Part shown: positions 1 to 8,402 of the stretch, piece after piece | Numbering within the stretch: position 1 is the first letter of the stretch | Layout of the letters: each line of letters starts with the position of its first letter | Assembly (NCBI GenBank): GCA_910579015.1 | Contig: CAJTRO010000005.1 | Coordinates: 3,672-67,671 of the forward strand | Length of the DNA: 64,000 bases | Source of the DNA: an uncultured Dorea sp. | GTDB taxonomy: Bacteria; Bacillota_A; Clostridia; Lachnospirales; Lachnospiraceae | Direction of reading: 5' to 3' | Notes under the pieces: model-generated | What the model was told of the DNA's origin: nothing | The model's database searches: none | The model's input: only the letters and a program-made list of their open reading frames with translations | Program-made: the position numbers and the translations under genes

Positions 1-490
1 TGGCAGAATATCCCAGTATCGTCCCCAGCGTGATCGTCACACCCACGATCAGGGACGTCCTCGCCTCCACCAGCAGGACCTTCGTCACGATCGTATATGT
101 AGACGCACCCATGGACCTTGCCGCCTCGATCACTCCTGCATCCACCTCCCGCAGGGATGACTCCACCATACGGGCTATATAAGGCACTGCCGCCGCCACA
201 AGGGGCACGATCGTCGCCGTAGAGCCATAGCTCTTCCCCACGATCAGCCTGGTAAATGGGATCAGCACGATCAGCAGGATCAGAAACGGCACGCTCCTGA
301 CAATATTCGCGATCACATCCAATATCTTATACAGTAACGGATTCGGCTTGATCCCTTCCTTATCGGATATGGTCAGCAGAATCCCCATGGGAAGTCCGAA
401 CAGATAACCGAACACGGTAGACACCAGCGTCATATAGAGCGTCTCTCCAATCCCCTTTATCAACATCTGTATTACTTCACTGCTAAACAT
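1..490 (-). CDS. metI: Methionine ABC transporter permease MetI (partial)
   Basis: Inner-membrane permease of the D/L-methionine importer. The first ~163 residues are visible; the C-terminus lies beyond the window edge. The start ATG lies inside the last codons of metN, an 8-nt overlap that indicates translational coupling. Hydrophobic segments and the EAA-type loop (EAARSMGAS, about residues 142-150) that docks on the ATPase are readable. MetI proteins are normally about 215-220 residues. The pairing with a MetN that carries a NIL domain makes methionine the likely substrate. A metQ-type binding lipoprotein would be expected next, outside the window. Confidence 0.9.
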   Translation of the reverse strand, partial: MFSSEVIQMLIKGIGETLYMTLVSTVFGYLFGLPMGILLTISDKEGIKPNPLLYKILDVIANIVRSVPFLILLIVLIPFTRLIVGKSYGSTATIVPLVAAAVPYIARMVESSLREVDAGVIEAARSMGASTYTIVTKVLLVEARTSLIVGVTITLGTILGYSA

Positions 491-1514
491 CTCCTGTCAC
501 CTCCTCAATCTCTAATCCTCTCTCCCGGATATAGTCCTCAATCTCTTTTTGCAGCTTTTGGTCGTCCGGAAGCCCTAAGATCATCTCTCCCTTTGCGATA
601 CCGCCCACATTCTTGGTATCTGCCCTCAGGATATTGACCGGTCTGCCGGTCTTTAAGACCATATTGGCGATCACCGGCTCAAAGGATGAATTCTCTGAGA
701 ATACGATCCGGATCTTCTTCGCCTCCATCAGCCGGTCCTGAGGCCTGGCAGGACGGGCCGCTCCTTCTCCGTCCACATCCTTTAGAATCAGTTCTCTCGC
801 CTCCCTGGTCTTTGGATGGCTGAATATCTCGTCCACCAGGCCGTGCTCCTTGATCTCTCCTGACGCCATGATCGCCACATGGCTGCATATCTTACGGATA
901 ACCGACATCTGGTGCGTAATGATCACGATGGTGATCCCAAACCGCATATTGATGTCCTTAAGAAGCTCCAGGATAGACGCTGTTGTCTGCGGATCCAATG
1001 CGCTGGTCGCCTCGTCACAGAGCAGGATCCTCGGATCCGATGCCAGCGCCCTCGCAATCGCCACCCTCTGCTTCTGCCCTCCGGAAAGTTGTGCAGGATA
1101 TGCAAGTTCCTTCTCTTCTAAGCCCACAATCCCAAGCAGTTCCTTGGCTCTCTTGCGTGCTTCCTTCTTCTTCACTCCCTGGATCAGAAGCGGAAAGCTT
1201 ACGTTATCTACCACATTCTTCTGCATCAGCAGATTAAAATGCTGGAAGATCATCGCGATATCCTTCCTCTGCTTTAAAAGCTCCTTCTCTGTCATCCCCC
1301 CAAGATCACTGCCGTCAATCAGCACTTCCCCATTCGTCGGCTTCTCCAGATAATTCAGACATCGTACCAGCGTGCTCTTTCCCGCACCGGACATTCCTAT
1401 GATCCCATAGATGTCTCCCCGCTCGATTTCCAGGTTAATGTCCTTCAAGGCATTCACCTTCGCATCCTTTGAAGTAAATGTCTTCGAAAGATGCCTTACT
1501 TCAATCTGTGCCAT
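483..1514 (-). CDS. metN: Methionine ABC transporter ATP-binding protein MetN
   Basis: Cytoplasmic ATPase that powers methionine uptake. Walker A GMSGAGKST is at residues 40-48, a Q-loop follows around 90, the signature LSGGQKQR is near 143, and Walker B (ILLCDEATSALD) near 163. Residues ~265-340 form the C-terminal NIL/ACT domain, which in E. coli MetN binds methionine and inhibits transport, so substrate feedback is expected here. At 343 residues it is full length. It overlaps metI by 8 nt. The upstream region carries a promoter, a methionine-rich leader ORF and a terminator hairpin (annotated separately), suggesting attenuation control rather than the S-box or T-box common for this gene in Firmicutes. 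The start is preceded by a GAGAGGAGAGG purine run. Confidence 0.96.
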   Translation of the reverse strand: MAQIEVRHLSKTFTSKDAKVNALKDINLEIERGDIYGIIGMSGAGKSTLVRCLNYLEKPTNGEVLIDGSDLGGMTEKELLKQRKDIAMIFQHFNLLMQKNVVDNVSFPLLIQGVKKKEARKRAKELLGIVGLEEKELAYPAQLSGGQKQRVAIARALASDPRILLCDEATSALDPQTTASILELLKDINMRFGITIVIITHQMSVIRKICSHVAIMASGEIKEHGLVDEIFSHPKTREARELILKDVDGEGAARPARPQDRLMEAKKIRIVFSENSSFEPVIANMVLKTGRPVNILRADTKNVGGIAKGEMILGLPDDQKLQKEIEDYIRERGLEIEEVTGDV

Positions 1515-1596
1515 AGTCCCTCTCCTCTCTGTTCTTTCAGGCCGCCGCCAGATCTCACTCCCGGCATATCCGACCGTCTCTCATACTGGTGGAAAT

Positions 1597-1629
1597 AAAA
1601 AAGGAACAAATACACGCCGTACCTGTTCC
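1597..1629 (-). terminator. Intrinsic terminator/attenuator upstream of metN
   Basis: Read on the minus strand, GGAACA (1624-1629) pairs with TGTTCC (1603-1608), with an inner TAC/GTA helix, followed directly by TTTTTT (1597-1602). It sits between the leader-peptide stop (1688) and metN (1514), inside the transcript of the promoter at 1825-1853, so it should stop most transcription before metN unless overridden. Confidence 0.75.
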
Positions 1630-1687
1630 CTACATTCTACCAAAAAACATATAGTATGCTAAAAAATCAGATAATCAGACGTATACA

Positions 1688-1783
1688 CTAATAAGCCATG
1701 TTCATCATGCACATCATGCACATGTCAACACAGCTGTTCATCATCATATTCTGATTCATATTCTGATGAAATGTCGTCTTCAT
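1688..1783 (-). CDS. Met/Cys-rich leader peptide of metNI (31 aa)
   Basis: A 31-codon ORF that starts MKTTFHQNM and ends CMMNMAY. Eleven of 31 residues are methionine and three are cysteine (C18, C22, C25), with Met-Met(-Met) runs in the second half. It has a strong ribosome binding site (AAGGAGA at 1791-1797, 7 nt before the ATG) and lies about 40 nt downstream of a near-consensus promoter. The next feature is an intrinsic terminator and then the methionine importer. This is the layout of classical amino-acid leader-peptide attenuators, in which ribosome stalling at scarce charged tRNA prevents termination. Inference: it senses Met (perhaps Cys) supply. The alternative is a free-standing metal-binding micropeptide with a C-x3-C-x2-C pattern. 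Confidence 0.7.
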   Translation of the reverse strand: MKTTFHQNMNQNMMMNSCVDMCMMCMMNMAY

Positions 1784-1824
1784 ACCTGTCTCTCCTTCTC
1801 TGTTATTTGTCTTTTGTCCTTAGT

Positions 1825-1853
1825 ATCTTAGAACAAACTTCTGAGATTGTCAA
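1825..1853 (-). promoter_or_regulatory. Promoter of leader peptide-metNI
   Basis: Minus strand TTGACA (1848-1853), 17-nt spacer, TAAGAT (1825-1830). It reads into the Met-rich leader ORF and then metN. This is the only strong promoter seen between gatD and metN. Confidence 0.75.
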
Positions 1854-1904
1854 GTATTTCAGCCATTTAAAGACAAATATTTATAACAGACCGGTCTATC
1901 CGTC

Positions 1905-2954
1905 TTACTCCTCATTTACAAGCAGTATCTTCCCTTTCACATCCGCCGGATTCCTGTACAGATCGAACGCCTCCTGCGCCTGGCTCATCGGGAACTTCCG
2001 GAACACAAACGCCGGATCGAACTTCAACTGCCCCGTCGCAAAATAATGCGCGGTCAACTCCCATTCCTTCCCCGGGAACGGCGCGCTGTAGGACATCCAG
2101 GAACCGGTGAGCTTAAATTCCTTTCGGTTCATATTCTCCCACATCGCCGGCGTAAAGGAAAGCTCCACATGAGGCGTTCCGATAAAGCAGACGTGCGCCT
2201 TATTCGCCGCCAGTTCAAATCCCATCCGCATGGTCACAGACTGGCCGGCTGTCTCGAACACGTATGCATAGCCCTTACCGCCCGTAACAGCCATCGCCTT
2301 CTCCATGAATCCATCCTCAAGCGTATTCACCACTTCATCCGCGCCGAGACGCTTTGCCATCTCCAGGCGTTCTTCGCTGATATCGAATACCACGACCTTC
2401 TTACTCCCGAAGATCTTCGCCCACTGCATCGTGAACATCCCGATAGTCCCGCCGCCAAGCACGGCAACAGATTCCCCGCCCTTGTAATCATTGCACAGTA
2501 CACCGTGAAGCGCGACCGTAGAAGGCTCGAACATCGCCCCCTGCTCATAGGAAATGCTCTTGTCAAACACCACCGCATTTGCCGCCGGGATCACAACATA
2601 TTCGGCATTACTGCCCTGCTGTCTGGAGCCGATAAAGCTGTAGTGCTTACACAGAGAATAATTTCCCTTCTGGCAGTCCTCACACTTCATGCATGGGATC
2701 AGCGGAGCTCCGGACACGCGGTCTCCGACGCGGATATGTTCCACGCCCTCTCCCGCTTCCACTACGTCTCCTGAGAATTCATGTCCCAGTACGATGGGGT
2801 AGAAATGCACTCCGTTATTAAGAACTCTTGGCACATCCGAACCGCAGATACCGGACGCCTTTACCTTCACCTTGACAGTACCCGGCCCTGCCTTTGGTTC
2901 TTCTATTTCCTGGTACTTAACGACCTCATTTTCCACAACAACTGCTGCTTTCAC
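1905..2954 (-). CDS. gatD: Galactitol-1-phosphate 5-dehydrogenase-like MDR enzyme
   Basis: Zinc-dependent medium-chain dehydrogenase. Catalytic-zinc motifs GICGSD and GHEFSG, the structural-zinc cysteine cluster (PCMKCEDCQKGNYSLC) and the NAD Rossmann motif GGGTIGMF are present. GSWMSYSAPFPGKEWE closely matches the E. coli GatD signature region as I recall it, so a tagatose/galactitol type substrate is likely. An in-frame ATG at 2978 exists, but the AGGAGGT there is spent on a GTG at 2954 (9-nt spacing), and this avoids overlap with the kinase stop; I choose the GTG start (349 aa). It is the last gene of the deoR-gatZ-gatY-kinase-gatD operon. No PTS galactitol genes are nearby, so the true substrate may be an unphosphorylated polyol. 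Confidence 0.82.
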   Translation of the reverse strand: MKAAVVVENEVVKYQEIEEPKAGPGTVKVKVKASGICGSDVPRVLNNGVHFYPIVLGHEFSGDVVEAGEGVEHIRVGDRVSGAPLIPCMKCEDCQKGNYSLCKHYSFIGSRQQGSNAEYVVIPAANAVVFDKSISYEQGAMFEPSTVALHGVLCNDYKGGESVAVLGGGTIGMFTMQWAKIFGSKKVVVFDISEERLEMAKRLGADEVVNTLEDGFMEKAMAVTGGKGYAYVFETAGQSVTMRMGFELAANKAHVCFIGTPHVELSFTPAMWENMNRKEFKLTGSWMSYSAPFPGKEWELTAHYFATGQLKFDPAFVFRKFPMSQAQEAFDLYRNPADVKGKILLVNEE

Positions 2955-2961
2955 TGCTCCA

Positions 2962-4485
2962 TTACCTCCTGTTTTCATGCTTCTTCATAGTCTCTTTCAG
3001 ATTCTTGTAAAGCTCCAGATAGATCTCATAATTCCTGTCATAGACCTCCTTCACTTCCGGGTTGGGCTGATGCTTCCGCTTCACCGTTACCGTCAGCTCC
3101 ACCGCTTCTTTAAAATCACGGTACAGCCCGACTCCCACGCCTGCCAGTATCACCGCCCCCAGAGTCGTCGCCGTGTCCGAATCGGGCACCTCGATCGGCT
3201 TGCCTGTGATATCGGACTTGATCTGCGTCCACAACAGAGAATTCGCGCTTCCGCCCATGCCCCTTAATACCTCCACAGACGCCCCTGCTTCCTTCGCGGT
3301 CTCAAGATTGTGTCTGACCGAATACGCCACGCCTTCCATGGCGGCGCGCACCATATGTCCCTTGGTCTTACTGAAATCCAGTCCATAGAACACTCCCTTG
3401 GCATAAGGATCCCAGATCGGCGTCCGCTCCCCCGACATATACGGAAGAAATACAACGCCGTCCGAACCCGGCGCAACCTTTCCGGCAATCTCATTGAACT
3501 GTACCAGAGAGCTCTTCCCAAGCTCATCCGCCATCATGCGCTCGTAATCTCCAAATTCACGCTCCATCCAGCGCATCACACCGCCGCCGCCGGTCGTTCC
3601 GCCCTGTAAGATCCAATACCCGGGAACCACATAATGGCTTAAGATCAGCCTTGGATCAGCCTTATAGGTATCCGTACAGATACTGATCCCGCCCGCCTGG
3701 CCTCCCTGCTCCTGTGTCTCGCCATTGTTAAGGACGCCCGCCCCCAGCGTACCGCAGGCCGCATCCAGCCCGCCCGCCACGACCGGGATCCCTTCCACCA
3801 GTCCGCTCTCTTTTGCCGCCGTCTTCGTCACCGTCCCCACAACCGCGTGGCACGGACTGATCTCAGGGAGAAATCCCTCCGGGATCCCCATTGCTTTTCG
3901 CATATCTTCATTCCATGTCCCGCGTTCCATATCAAAGCAATGCCATCCATAGCTCTGGCAGATATCCTGTGAGATCTTCCCTGTCAGCCTGTAGACGATA
4001 AATGCATTTGATTGCAGGATCTTATCCGTCTCCTGATATACCTTTGGCAGGTTCTCCTGATACCACAATACCTTGCCCGTCGTATACTGCGCGGTCAGAG
4101 GATTTCCGCTTACCCTGAATATCTCATCCTCCCCGATCTTGCGGTTCAACCGGCCGCAGATATCAGATGAACGATTGTCCATCCAGATCGGCGTTCTTGC
4201 CAGGACATTTCCACACTTATCGACCGCAATCGCCGACCAGCTCTGCCCGTCTACTCCGATCCCGGCAATATCGGACGGATCCACCGCTCCCTTCGTGATA
4301 CACTCCTTCGTCGCCTTGCAGACGGCTCTCCACCACTCGTCCGGATCCTGCTCTGCGTAACCCGGCTTCGGATAATACACCTTGTAATCCCCGTTCGCCG
4401 CCGCCACTACTTCACCGTTCTTCCTGAATATGGCAACCTTACAGGCGCTGGTCCCTATATCAATCCCAAGTAGTAATTCCTTCAT
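2962..4485 (-). CDS. FGGY-family carbohydrate kinase (xylulokinase-like)
   Basis: Phosphorylates a ketose or polyol with ATP. The N-terminal phosphate-1 loop (GIDIGTSACKVA, residues 7-18), the WMDNRS segment near 121 that resembles substrate-contact regions of xylulokinases, and the C-terminal adenosine motif region (GMGGSANSLLWTQI, ~420) mark a complete FGGY protein (507 aa). It sits between gatY and gatD, where a PfkB-type tagatose-6-phosphate kinase would be expected in a classical pathway. Inference: it phosphorylates the ketose made by a dehydrogenase such as the GatD homologue. Its stop codon overlaps the Shine-Dalgarno of gatD. Substrate unassigned; xylulose, tagatose or a related ketose are possible. 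Confidence 0.85.
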   Translation of the reverse strand: MKELLLGIDIGTSACKVAIFRKNGEVVAAANGDYKVYYPKPGYAEQDPDEWWRAVCKATKECITKGAVDPSDIAGIGVDGQSWSAIAVDKCGNVLARTPIWMDNRSSDICGRLNRKIGEDEIFRVSGNPLTAQYTTGKVLWYQENLPKVYQETDKILQSNAFIVYRLTGKISQDICQSYGWHCFDMERGTWNEDMRKAMGIPEGFLPEISPCHAVVGTVTKTAAKESGLVEGIPVVAGGLDAACGTLGAGVLNNGETQEQGGQAGGISICTDTYKADPRLILSHYVVPGYWILQGGTTGGGGVMRWMEREFGDYERMMADELGKSSLVQFNEIAGKVAPGSDGVVFLPYMSGERTPIWDPYAKGVFYGLDFSKTKGHMVRAAMEGVAYSVRHNLETAKEAGASVEVLRGMGGSANSLLWTQIKSDITGKPIEVPDSDTATTLGAVILAGVGVGLYRDFKEAVELTVTVKRKHQPNPEVKEVYDRNYEIYLELYKNLKETMKKHENRR

Positions 4486-4630
4486 CTCGTTCTCCTATAT
4501 ACTCTCACATACAGCACGATATCCTGACACTCCAAGTATCTTTAGCCATATGTCTTATGCCTTTTGTCATTGTCTTACGTCTTATGCTTAATGCCGTATG
4601 TCTAACACTTCATACATCATACGCCGCATC

Positions 4631-4852
4631 AGATCTTGCCGTCACACCCGTACTACTCTCATCTAGCCCATGACAACTTCTGTAACGGCAGAGATTCAAC
4701 CCCCAGATCTTGCCGTCACACCCGCACACCTTCATCCGGTCCATGACGAGCTTGGTAACAGCAGAGATTCCAACACATCAGATCTTGCCGTCACACCCGC
4801 ACACCTTCATCCGTTCCATGACAAGCTTGGTAACGGCAGGGATTCCAACCTT
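4631..4852. repeat. Three tandem copies of the gatY 3' end
   Basis: Units start at 4631, 4704 and 4780 (each at AGATCTTGCCGTCACACCCG), giving periods of 73 and 76 bp. The rightmost copy is the authentic last ~24 codons and stop of gatY; the two further downstream copies are progressively diverged. No promoter or new gene is visible in the copies. Confidence 0.85.
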
Positions 4853-5626
4853 GCCGAACGCCTTGGGATCAAAGGTCTCCGGCTTCTCTTTCAGCAGAGC
4901 CTTTACCGCATCTGTGTATGCCGCACGAAGCTCCGTCGCGAAATTCACCTTGCAGATTCCCCGTTTCACACAATCCGATACATCCTCCTCAGACAGCCCC
5001 GACGCGCCATGAAGGACTAACGGGATGTCGACCACCTTGCGGATCTCAGACAATCTCTCTTTATCCAGTACCGGCGTCCCTACATAGAACCCGTGCGCCG
5101 TCCCGATCGCTACGGCAAGAGAGGATACTCCCGTGCGCTCCACGAATTCCGCCGCCTGTGCGGGATCTGTGTTTGTGTCTGCTTCTGCCTCCAGATCGTC
5201 CTCTTTTCCTCCGACCTTTCCAAGCTCCGCTTCCACCGGTATGTCGTTCGGCTCCGCCACCGCGACAACCCGGCGTGTCACGTCAATATTATCTTCAAAG
5301 CTCAATCCGGAACCGTCTATCATGATGGACGTATAGCCCTCCTTGACCGCCCGTACCGCCAGCTCAAAGCTGCTTCCATGATCCAGATGAAGCGCCACCG
5401 GAACCGAAGCCCGCGCCGCCTCCGCCCGGACGATCCCCACATACGTCTCAAGCGTGCCGTACTTGATGGTAGACGGCGTTGTCTGGAGCATCACAGGCGC
5501 CCTCAGCTCCTCCGCTGCCGCGATCACAGCCTTGACCATCTCCATATTCTCCACGTTAAATGCGCCTACTGCGTATCCACCCTTCTGCGCGTCCAATAAC
5601 ATCTCCCTTGAAGTAACTAATGACAT
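4778..5626 (-). CDS. gatY: Class II ketose-bisphosphate aldolase (tagatose-bisphosphate type, GatY/KbaY-like)
   Basis: Zinc-dependent class II aldolase that cleaves a ketose 1,6-bisphosphate to DHAP and glyceraldehyde-3-phosphate. It has the N-terminal AFNVENMEM start typical of GatY/FbaA, catalytic/metal segments HLDHGSSFE (~79-87), EAELGKVGGKEDD (~133), the zinc histidine in AHGFY (~179) and LHGASG (~207). At 282 residues it matches the 284-residue GatY/KbaY size. The adjacent gatZ encodes the non-catalytic subunit that GatY enzymes need for full activity, which favours tagatose-1,6-bisphosphate over fructose-1,6-bisphosphate. Its last codons are duplicated twice downstream. Gap to gatZ is 36 nt, same operon. 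Confidence 0.88.
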   Translation of the reverse strand: MSLVTSREMLLDAQKGGYAVGAFNVENMEMVKAVIAAAEELRAPVMLQTTPSTIKYGTLETYVGIVRAEAARASVPVALHLDHGSSFELAVRAVKEGYTSIMIDGSGLSFEDNIDVTRRVVAVAEPNDIPVEAELGKVGGKEDDLEAEADTNTDPAQAAEFVERTGVSSLAVAIGTAHGFYVGTPVLDKERLSEIRKVVDIPLVLHGASGLSEEDVSDCVKRGICKVNFATELRAAYTDAVKALLKEKPETFDPKAFGKVGIPAVTKLVMERMKVCGCDGKI

Positions 5627-5662
5627 ATTCTTCTCCTCCTTCTCTGTAAATAGTTCCGTTCC

Positions 5663-6991
5663 CTATCGTGCAAATACGTTACTGATCATATAATTATGCT
5701 TCGTCGCGTAATTATAATCCTCCACAAAAGTCACAACACAGTCCTTGGCAAGGGCCGAAGCCTTCTTCTTAAGCCCGCCTGCCAGAACCTTGCTGTATTG
5801 CTGCGGCATATACTGATGGAGCATATTCATGGGAATCCCCGCCGTATCAAGATTCCAAAACAGCTTCCGTATCGAGGCTTCTATCCGCTCGTCATTCATA
5901 TAATACCTACAGCGGTCCGAGAAGCTGTACTTTCTCGCCTGTCTCTTCTCCTCGTCCGTACCATGGTAATGCTTCTTCCAGTTGCCCGGCTCTTCCAGCA
6001 TGACTTTCTCCATCGTATTGATGAAATCAGCCCGCTTCTCTTCCGGCACCAGTTCCTTCTCCATAAGGCTGAGCGCGAAAAGTCCTTCCCTGAGCCCGTA
6101 AGTAAGGGCCGGCCCCACCTTCAGGATCGCAATCCCGTCTTCCACCATCTGCTTTAAGCTCTCCGGCGTCTGGTAATCTGTGGAATGTCCCTCGAATACG
6201 ATCCCGTCGTGCCGTTTCAATGCCTCGCACAATTCGCGGGCATCCGCATGATCATACTGAAATACATCAGCATCTGCAAACTCAACTCCCGGCTGTACTA
6301 CAACGCCGATAATATTCTCGAAAGCATCCTTGATCCCGTGACGGGCAAATGTCTCTTCATACACCCGTACCGTCCGTTCGAATGCCTCCGGCTTCGTGAC
6401 CGCAACCGAATCTTCCTCCTCCTGGGCGCCTCCCGGGATCGGCACCTCGCTTCCTATGATAAATACGGGACGCGATTCCCCGGGATTCTTCTCCAGTAAT
6501 TCCTGGTATGCCTCTTCACATGCCTCATAAAGAACCACGCCACGCTCCGCGATCACCTCATCGCTTAAGATCTCGTCCGCCGGATCGTCTGCGAGCTTCA
6601 TGCTGGTATCCAGATGAATCTTCTTGAATCCCGCCAGCACAAACTCCTTCACCAGCCGGACTGCGTTCGCCATCGCCTCAGCCTCCGCAAGCTCCGCCCA
6701 GGTCAGCGGTCCGAGATGGTCTCCGCCAAGCACAATCTGCTCCCTTGGAAATCCTGTCGTATCTGCGATCTCATATACAAACTTCGTAAAATCCGCCGGT
6801 CTCATCCCCGTATATCCGCCAAACTGGTTGACCTGATTCGCCGTTGCTTCAATCAAGATATGATCGTCAAACCTCTTCGCCTGTTCAAGGATTGCCTCAA
6901 TTGCCAGCCTGTTTGCCGTACAATAAGACGGAATCCCGCACATGATACCTGCCCTGCGCTTCGCAATCATACCTCTCAATATATCCTTCAT
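5663..6991 (-). CDS. gatZ: Tagatose-bisphosphate aldolase non-catalytic subunit GatZ/KbaZ
   Basis: Accessory (chaperone-like) subunit that stabilises and activates GatY/KbaY. The N-terminus (GIPSYCTANRLAIEAIL), LIEATANQVNQFGGYTGM (~47-64) and GGDHLGP (~88) are characteristic of the GatZ/KbaZ family, and 442 residues is close to the usual ~420-430. No independent catalytic residues are claimed for the family. It follows deoR by 90 nt and precedes gatY by 36 nt. Presence of the GatY+GatZ pair is the strongest argument that this operon handles a tagatose-type ketose. Confidence 0.9.
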   Translation of the reverse strand: MKDILRGMIAKRRAGIMCGIPSYCTANRLAIEAILEQAKRFDDHILIEATANQVNQFGGYTGMRPADFTKFVYEIADTTGFPREQIVLGGDHLGPLTWAELAEAEAMANAVRLVKEFVLAGFKKIHLDTSMKLADDPADEILSDEVIAERGVVLYEACEEAYQELLEKNPGESRPVFIIGSEVPIPGGAQEEEDSVAVTKPEAFERTVRVYEETFARHGIKDAFENIIGVVVQPGVEFADADVFQYDHADARELCEALKRHDGIVFEGHSTDYQTPESLKQMVEDGIAILKVGPALTYGLREGLFALSLMEKELVPEEKRADFINTMEKVMLEEPGNWKKHYHGTDEEKRQARKYSFSDRCRYYMNDERIEASIRKLFWNLDTAGIPMNMLHQYMPQQYSKVLAGGLKKKASALAKDCVVTFVEDYNYATKHNYMISNVFAR

Positions 6992-7081
6992 GACCTTTCT
7001 TACCTCTCTTAATCCGCATCTTTTATTCCAATAAATAACCAGCCATATAGCTTATTTTTCGGTGTACTGGTGTACCGACCT

Positions 7082-7846
7082 CTATTCCGGATAGATACAC
7101 TCTATCTGCTGTCTCTCAAATTCATCAAGCCACTTCTGCCTGGGCTTCCTGTCCGTCACAAGCTTCGTAAATGACGACCAGTCCGTGACCTTCGTAAATG
7201 CGGTCGTATCGAACTTGGTATGGTCCACGGCCAGGATCCTCTCCCTTGCCGCCCTAAGCATCATCCGCTTACTGCTCGCATCCTGCTCCACATAATCCGT
7301 GATCCCGCTCACAAGATCCAGTCCCTTGCAGGAGACGATCGCCTTATCCACATGATAGGAGCTTAAGATCTCGTCCGTGTGCGGTCCTCCCAGGGCAAAG
7401 GATCTCGCCCTGACCGTGCCGCCAGTAGAGATCACCGTCCACTTCGGCATATCATAAAGCTCCACAATAATCTCCACAGAATTGGTGATCACCGTCAATT
7501 CTTCCTTCTTCTTCAGTTCCTTCGCAATATAGACGGCTGTAGAGCTGACATCCAGCATGACGGTCTCTTTGTCCTTCACCATATCGGCGATCAGTCCTGC
7601 GATCGTCTGCTTCTCTGAGACACACTGGTTCTTCCGGATATCGAAGGGAAGCCCGACTATGTTCTGTTCATTCAGAACAGCGCCTCCATAACTCTTCACC
7701 ACAAGCCCGTCATTCTCCATCTTCTCCAGATCACGTCGGATCGTCTCCTCCGTCACCTGATAAAGCTGGCTTAATTCACTCACTACAACCCGCTTCTCCT
7801 TCTGCAATTTCTCAAGGATACTGTTGCGCCTCTCTATGGCAAGCAT
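7082..7846 (-). CDS. DeoR/GlpR-family transcriptional regulator
   Basis: Probable sugar-phosphate responsive repressor of the gat-type operon it heads. The N-terminal DeoR helix-turn-helix occupies residues 1-57 (MLAIERRNSILEKL... SQLYQVTEETIRRDLEKM), and the C-terminal DeoRC sensor domain contains the DVSSTAVYIA and STGGTVRARS segments typical of sugar-phosphate isomerase-like sensors. I prefer the ATG at 7846 (GAGGTG just upstream, classical DeoR start) over the ATG at 7867. A near-consensus promoter and two direct copies of an AT-rich motif lie immediately upstream, consistent with autoregulation. About 254 residues, the usual family length. Confidence 0.9.
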   Translation of the reverse strand: MLAIERRNSILEKLQKEKRVVVSELSQLYQVTEETIRRDLEKMENDGLVVKSYGGAVLNEQNIVGLPFDIRKNQCVSEKQTIAGLIADMVKDKETVMLDVSSTAVYIAKELKKKEELTVITNSVEIIVELYDMPKWTVISTGGTVRARSFALGGPHTDEILSSYHVDKAIVSCKGLDLVSGITDYVEQDASSKRMMLRAARERILAVDHTKFDTTAFTKVTDWSSFTKLVTDRKPRQKWLDEFERQQIECIYPE

Positions 7847-7884
7847 TGCGACACCTCTTTTCAGCATTTTAGTGGTTTTTCTTT

Positions 7885-7963
7885 GTTTTATGTTGTTTCT
7901 ACGATTATAATAGCAGATAAAGCCACATAAGTCAACTTTATTTCATGTGGTTTTATATTGTTT
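7885..7963 (-). promoter_or_regulatory. gat operon promoter with twin putative DeoR operators
   Basis: Minus strand -35 TTGACT (7930-7935), 17 nt, -10 TATTAT (7907-7912). The 14-bp plus-strand motif GTTTTATRTTGTTT occurs at 7885-7898 (just downstream of the start of transcription) and 7950-7963 (upstream of -35), same orientation, 65 bp apart, both with GTGGTTTT nearby. A CCACAT/ATGTGG inverted pair also flanks the -35. Likely operators for looping repression by the DeoR protein (inference). Confidence 0.65.
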
Positions 7964-8049
7964 TTCTTTTAACAATCTTGCCTGCTCTTTGCCGGGAACT
8001 GTCGTATGAAAGTCCCCTGCCACAGATACAGCTTACACGTTTCGGACAC

Positions 8050-8088
8050 AAAAAACCGCCAGGTTTCTTTCTTTCGAAAACCTGACGG
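8050..8088 (-). terminator. Intrinsic terminator, minus strand
   Basis: CCG-x-CAGGTTT (8056-8066) pairs with AAACCTG-x-CGG (8078-8088), followed on the minus strand by TTTTTT. It would end transcripts from the 8.4-9.9 kb accessory genes before the deoR promoter. Confidence 0.8.
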
Positions 8089-8402
8089 TGTAATACGAAC
8101 TCGACTTTTCTTAACCAATTTTGTTTAATAATTATTCTCTGTCGAGTATGTAAATCTTTTGATTATTTGATATATCCATATTATCCTGCCTATATGAGCT
8201 AATGTTATCATTTTGTTATCGCTGTTGATAACACTGGCTCTGTAACTGCGGATAATAGCTATATGTTATGGTTTTAATCATAAACAATTTTATTTAGCGA
8301 ATTAACCATTAATATAAGAATACATAAAAACACTCGTACCTTGTACTTTCATACAGTTTTAAGACTGTATTCTTATAACAATACAAATATTATTTCACTT
8401 TT
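8089..8402. other. AT-rich gene-free stretch
   Basis: About 310 bp of very AT-rich DNA between the terminator and the small ORF at 8403. No ORF, tRNA or convincing repeat was seen. Confidence 0.5.

Noticed and set aside
1514..1860. S-box (SAM) riboswitch or T-box upstream of metN
   Set aside because: No CTTATCAAGAG-type S-box core and no GGGTGGNACCGCG T-box. GGGAACAGGTACGGCGTG only superficially resembles the T-box and is part of the terminator hairpin.
4631..4852. 73-76 bp units as a CRISPR array or new gene
   Set aside because: Contiguous copies of the gatY 3' end without spacers, and each contains a stop codon.
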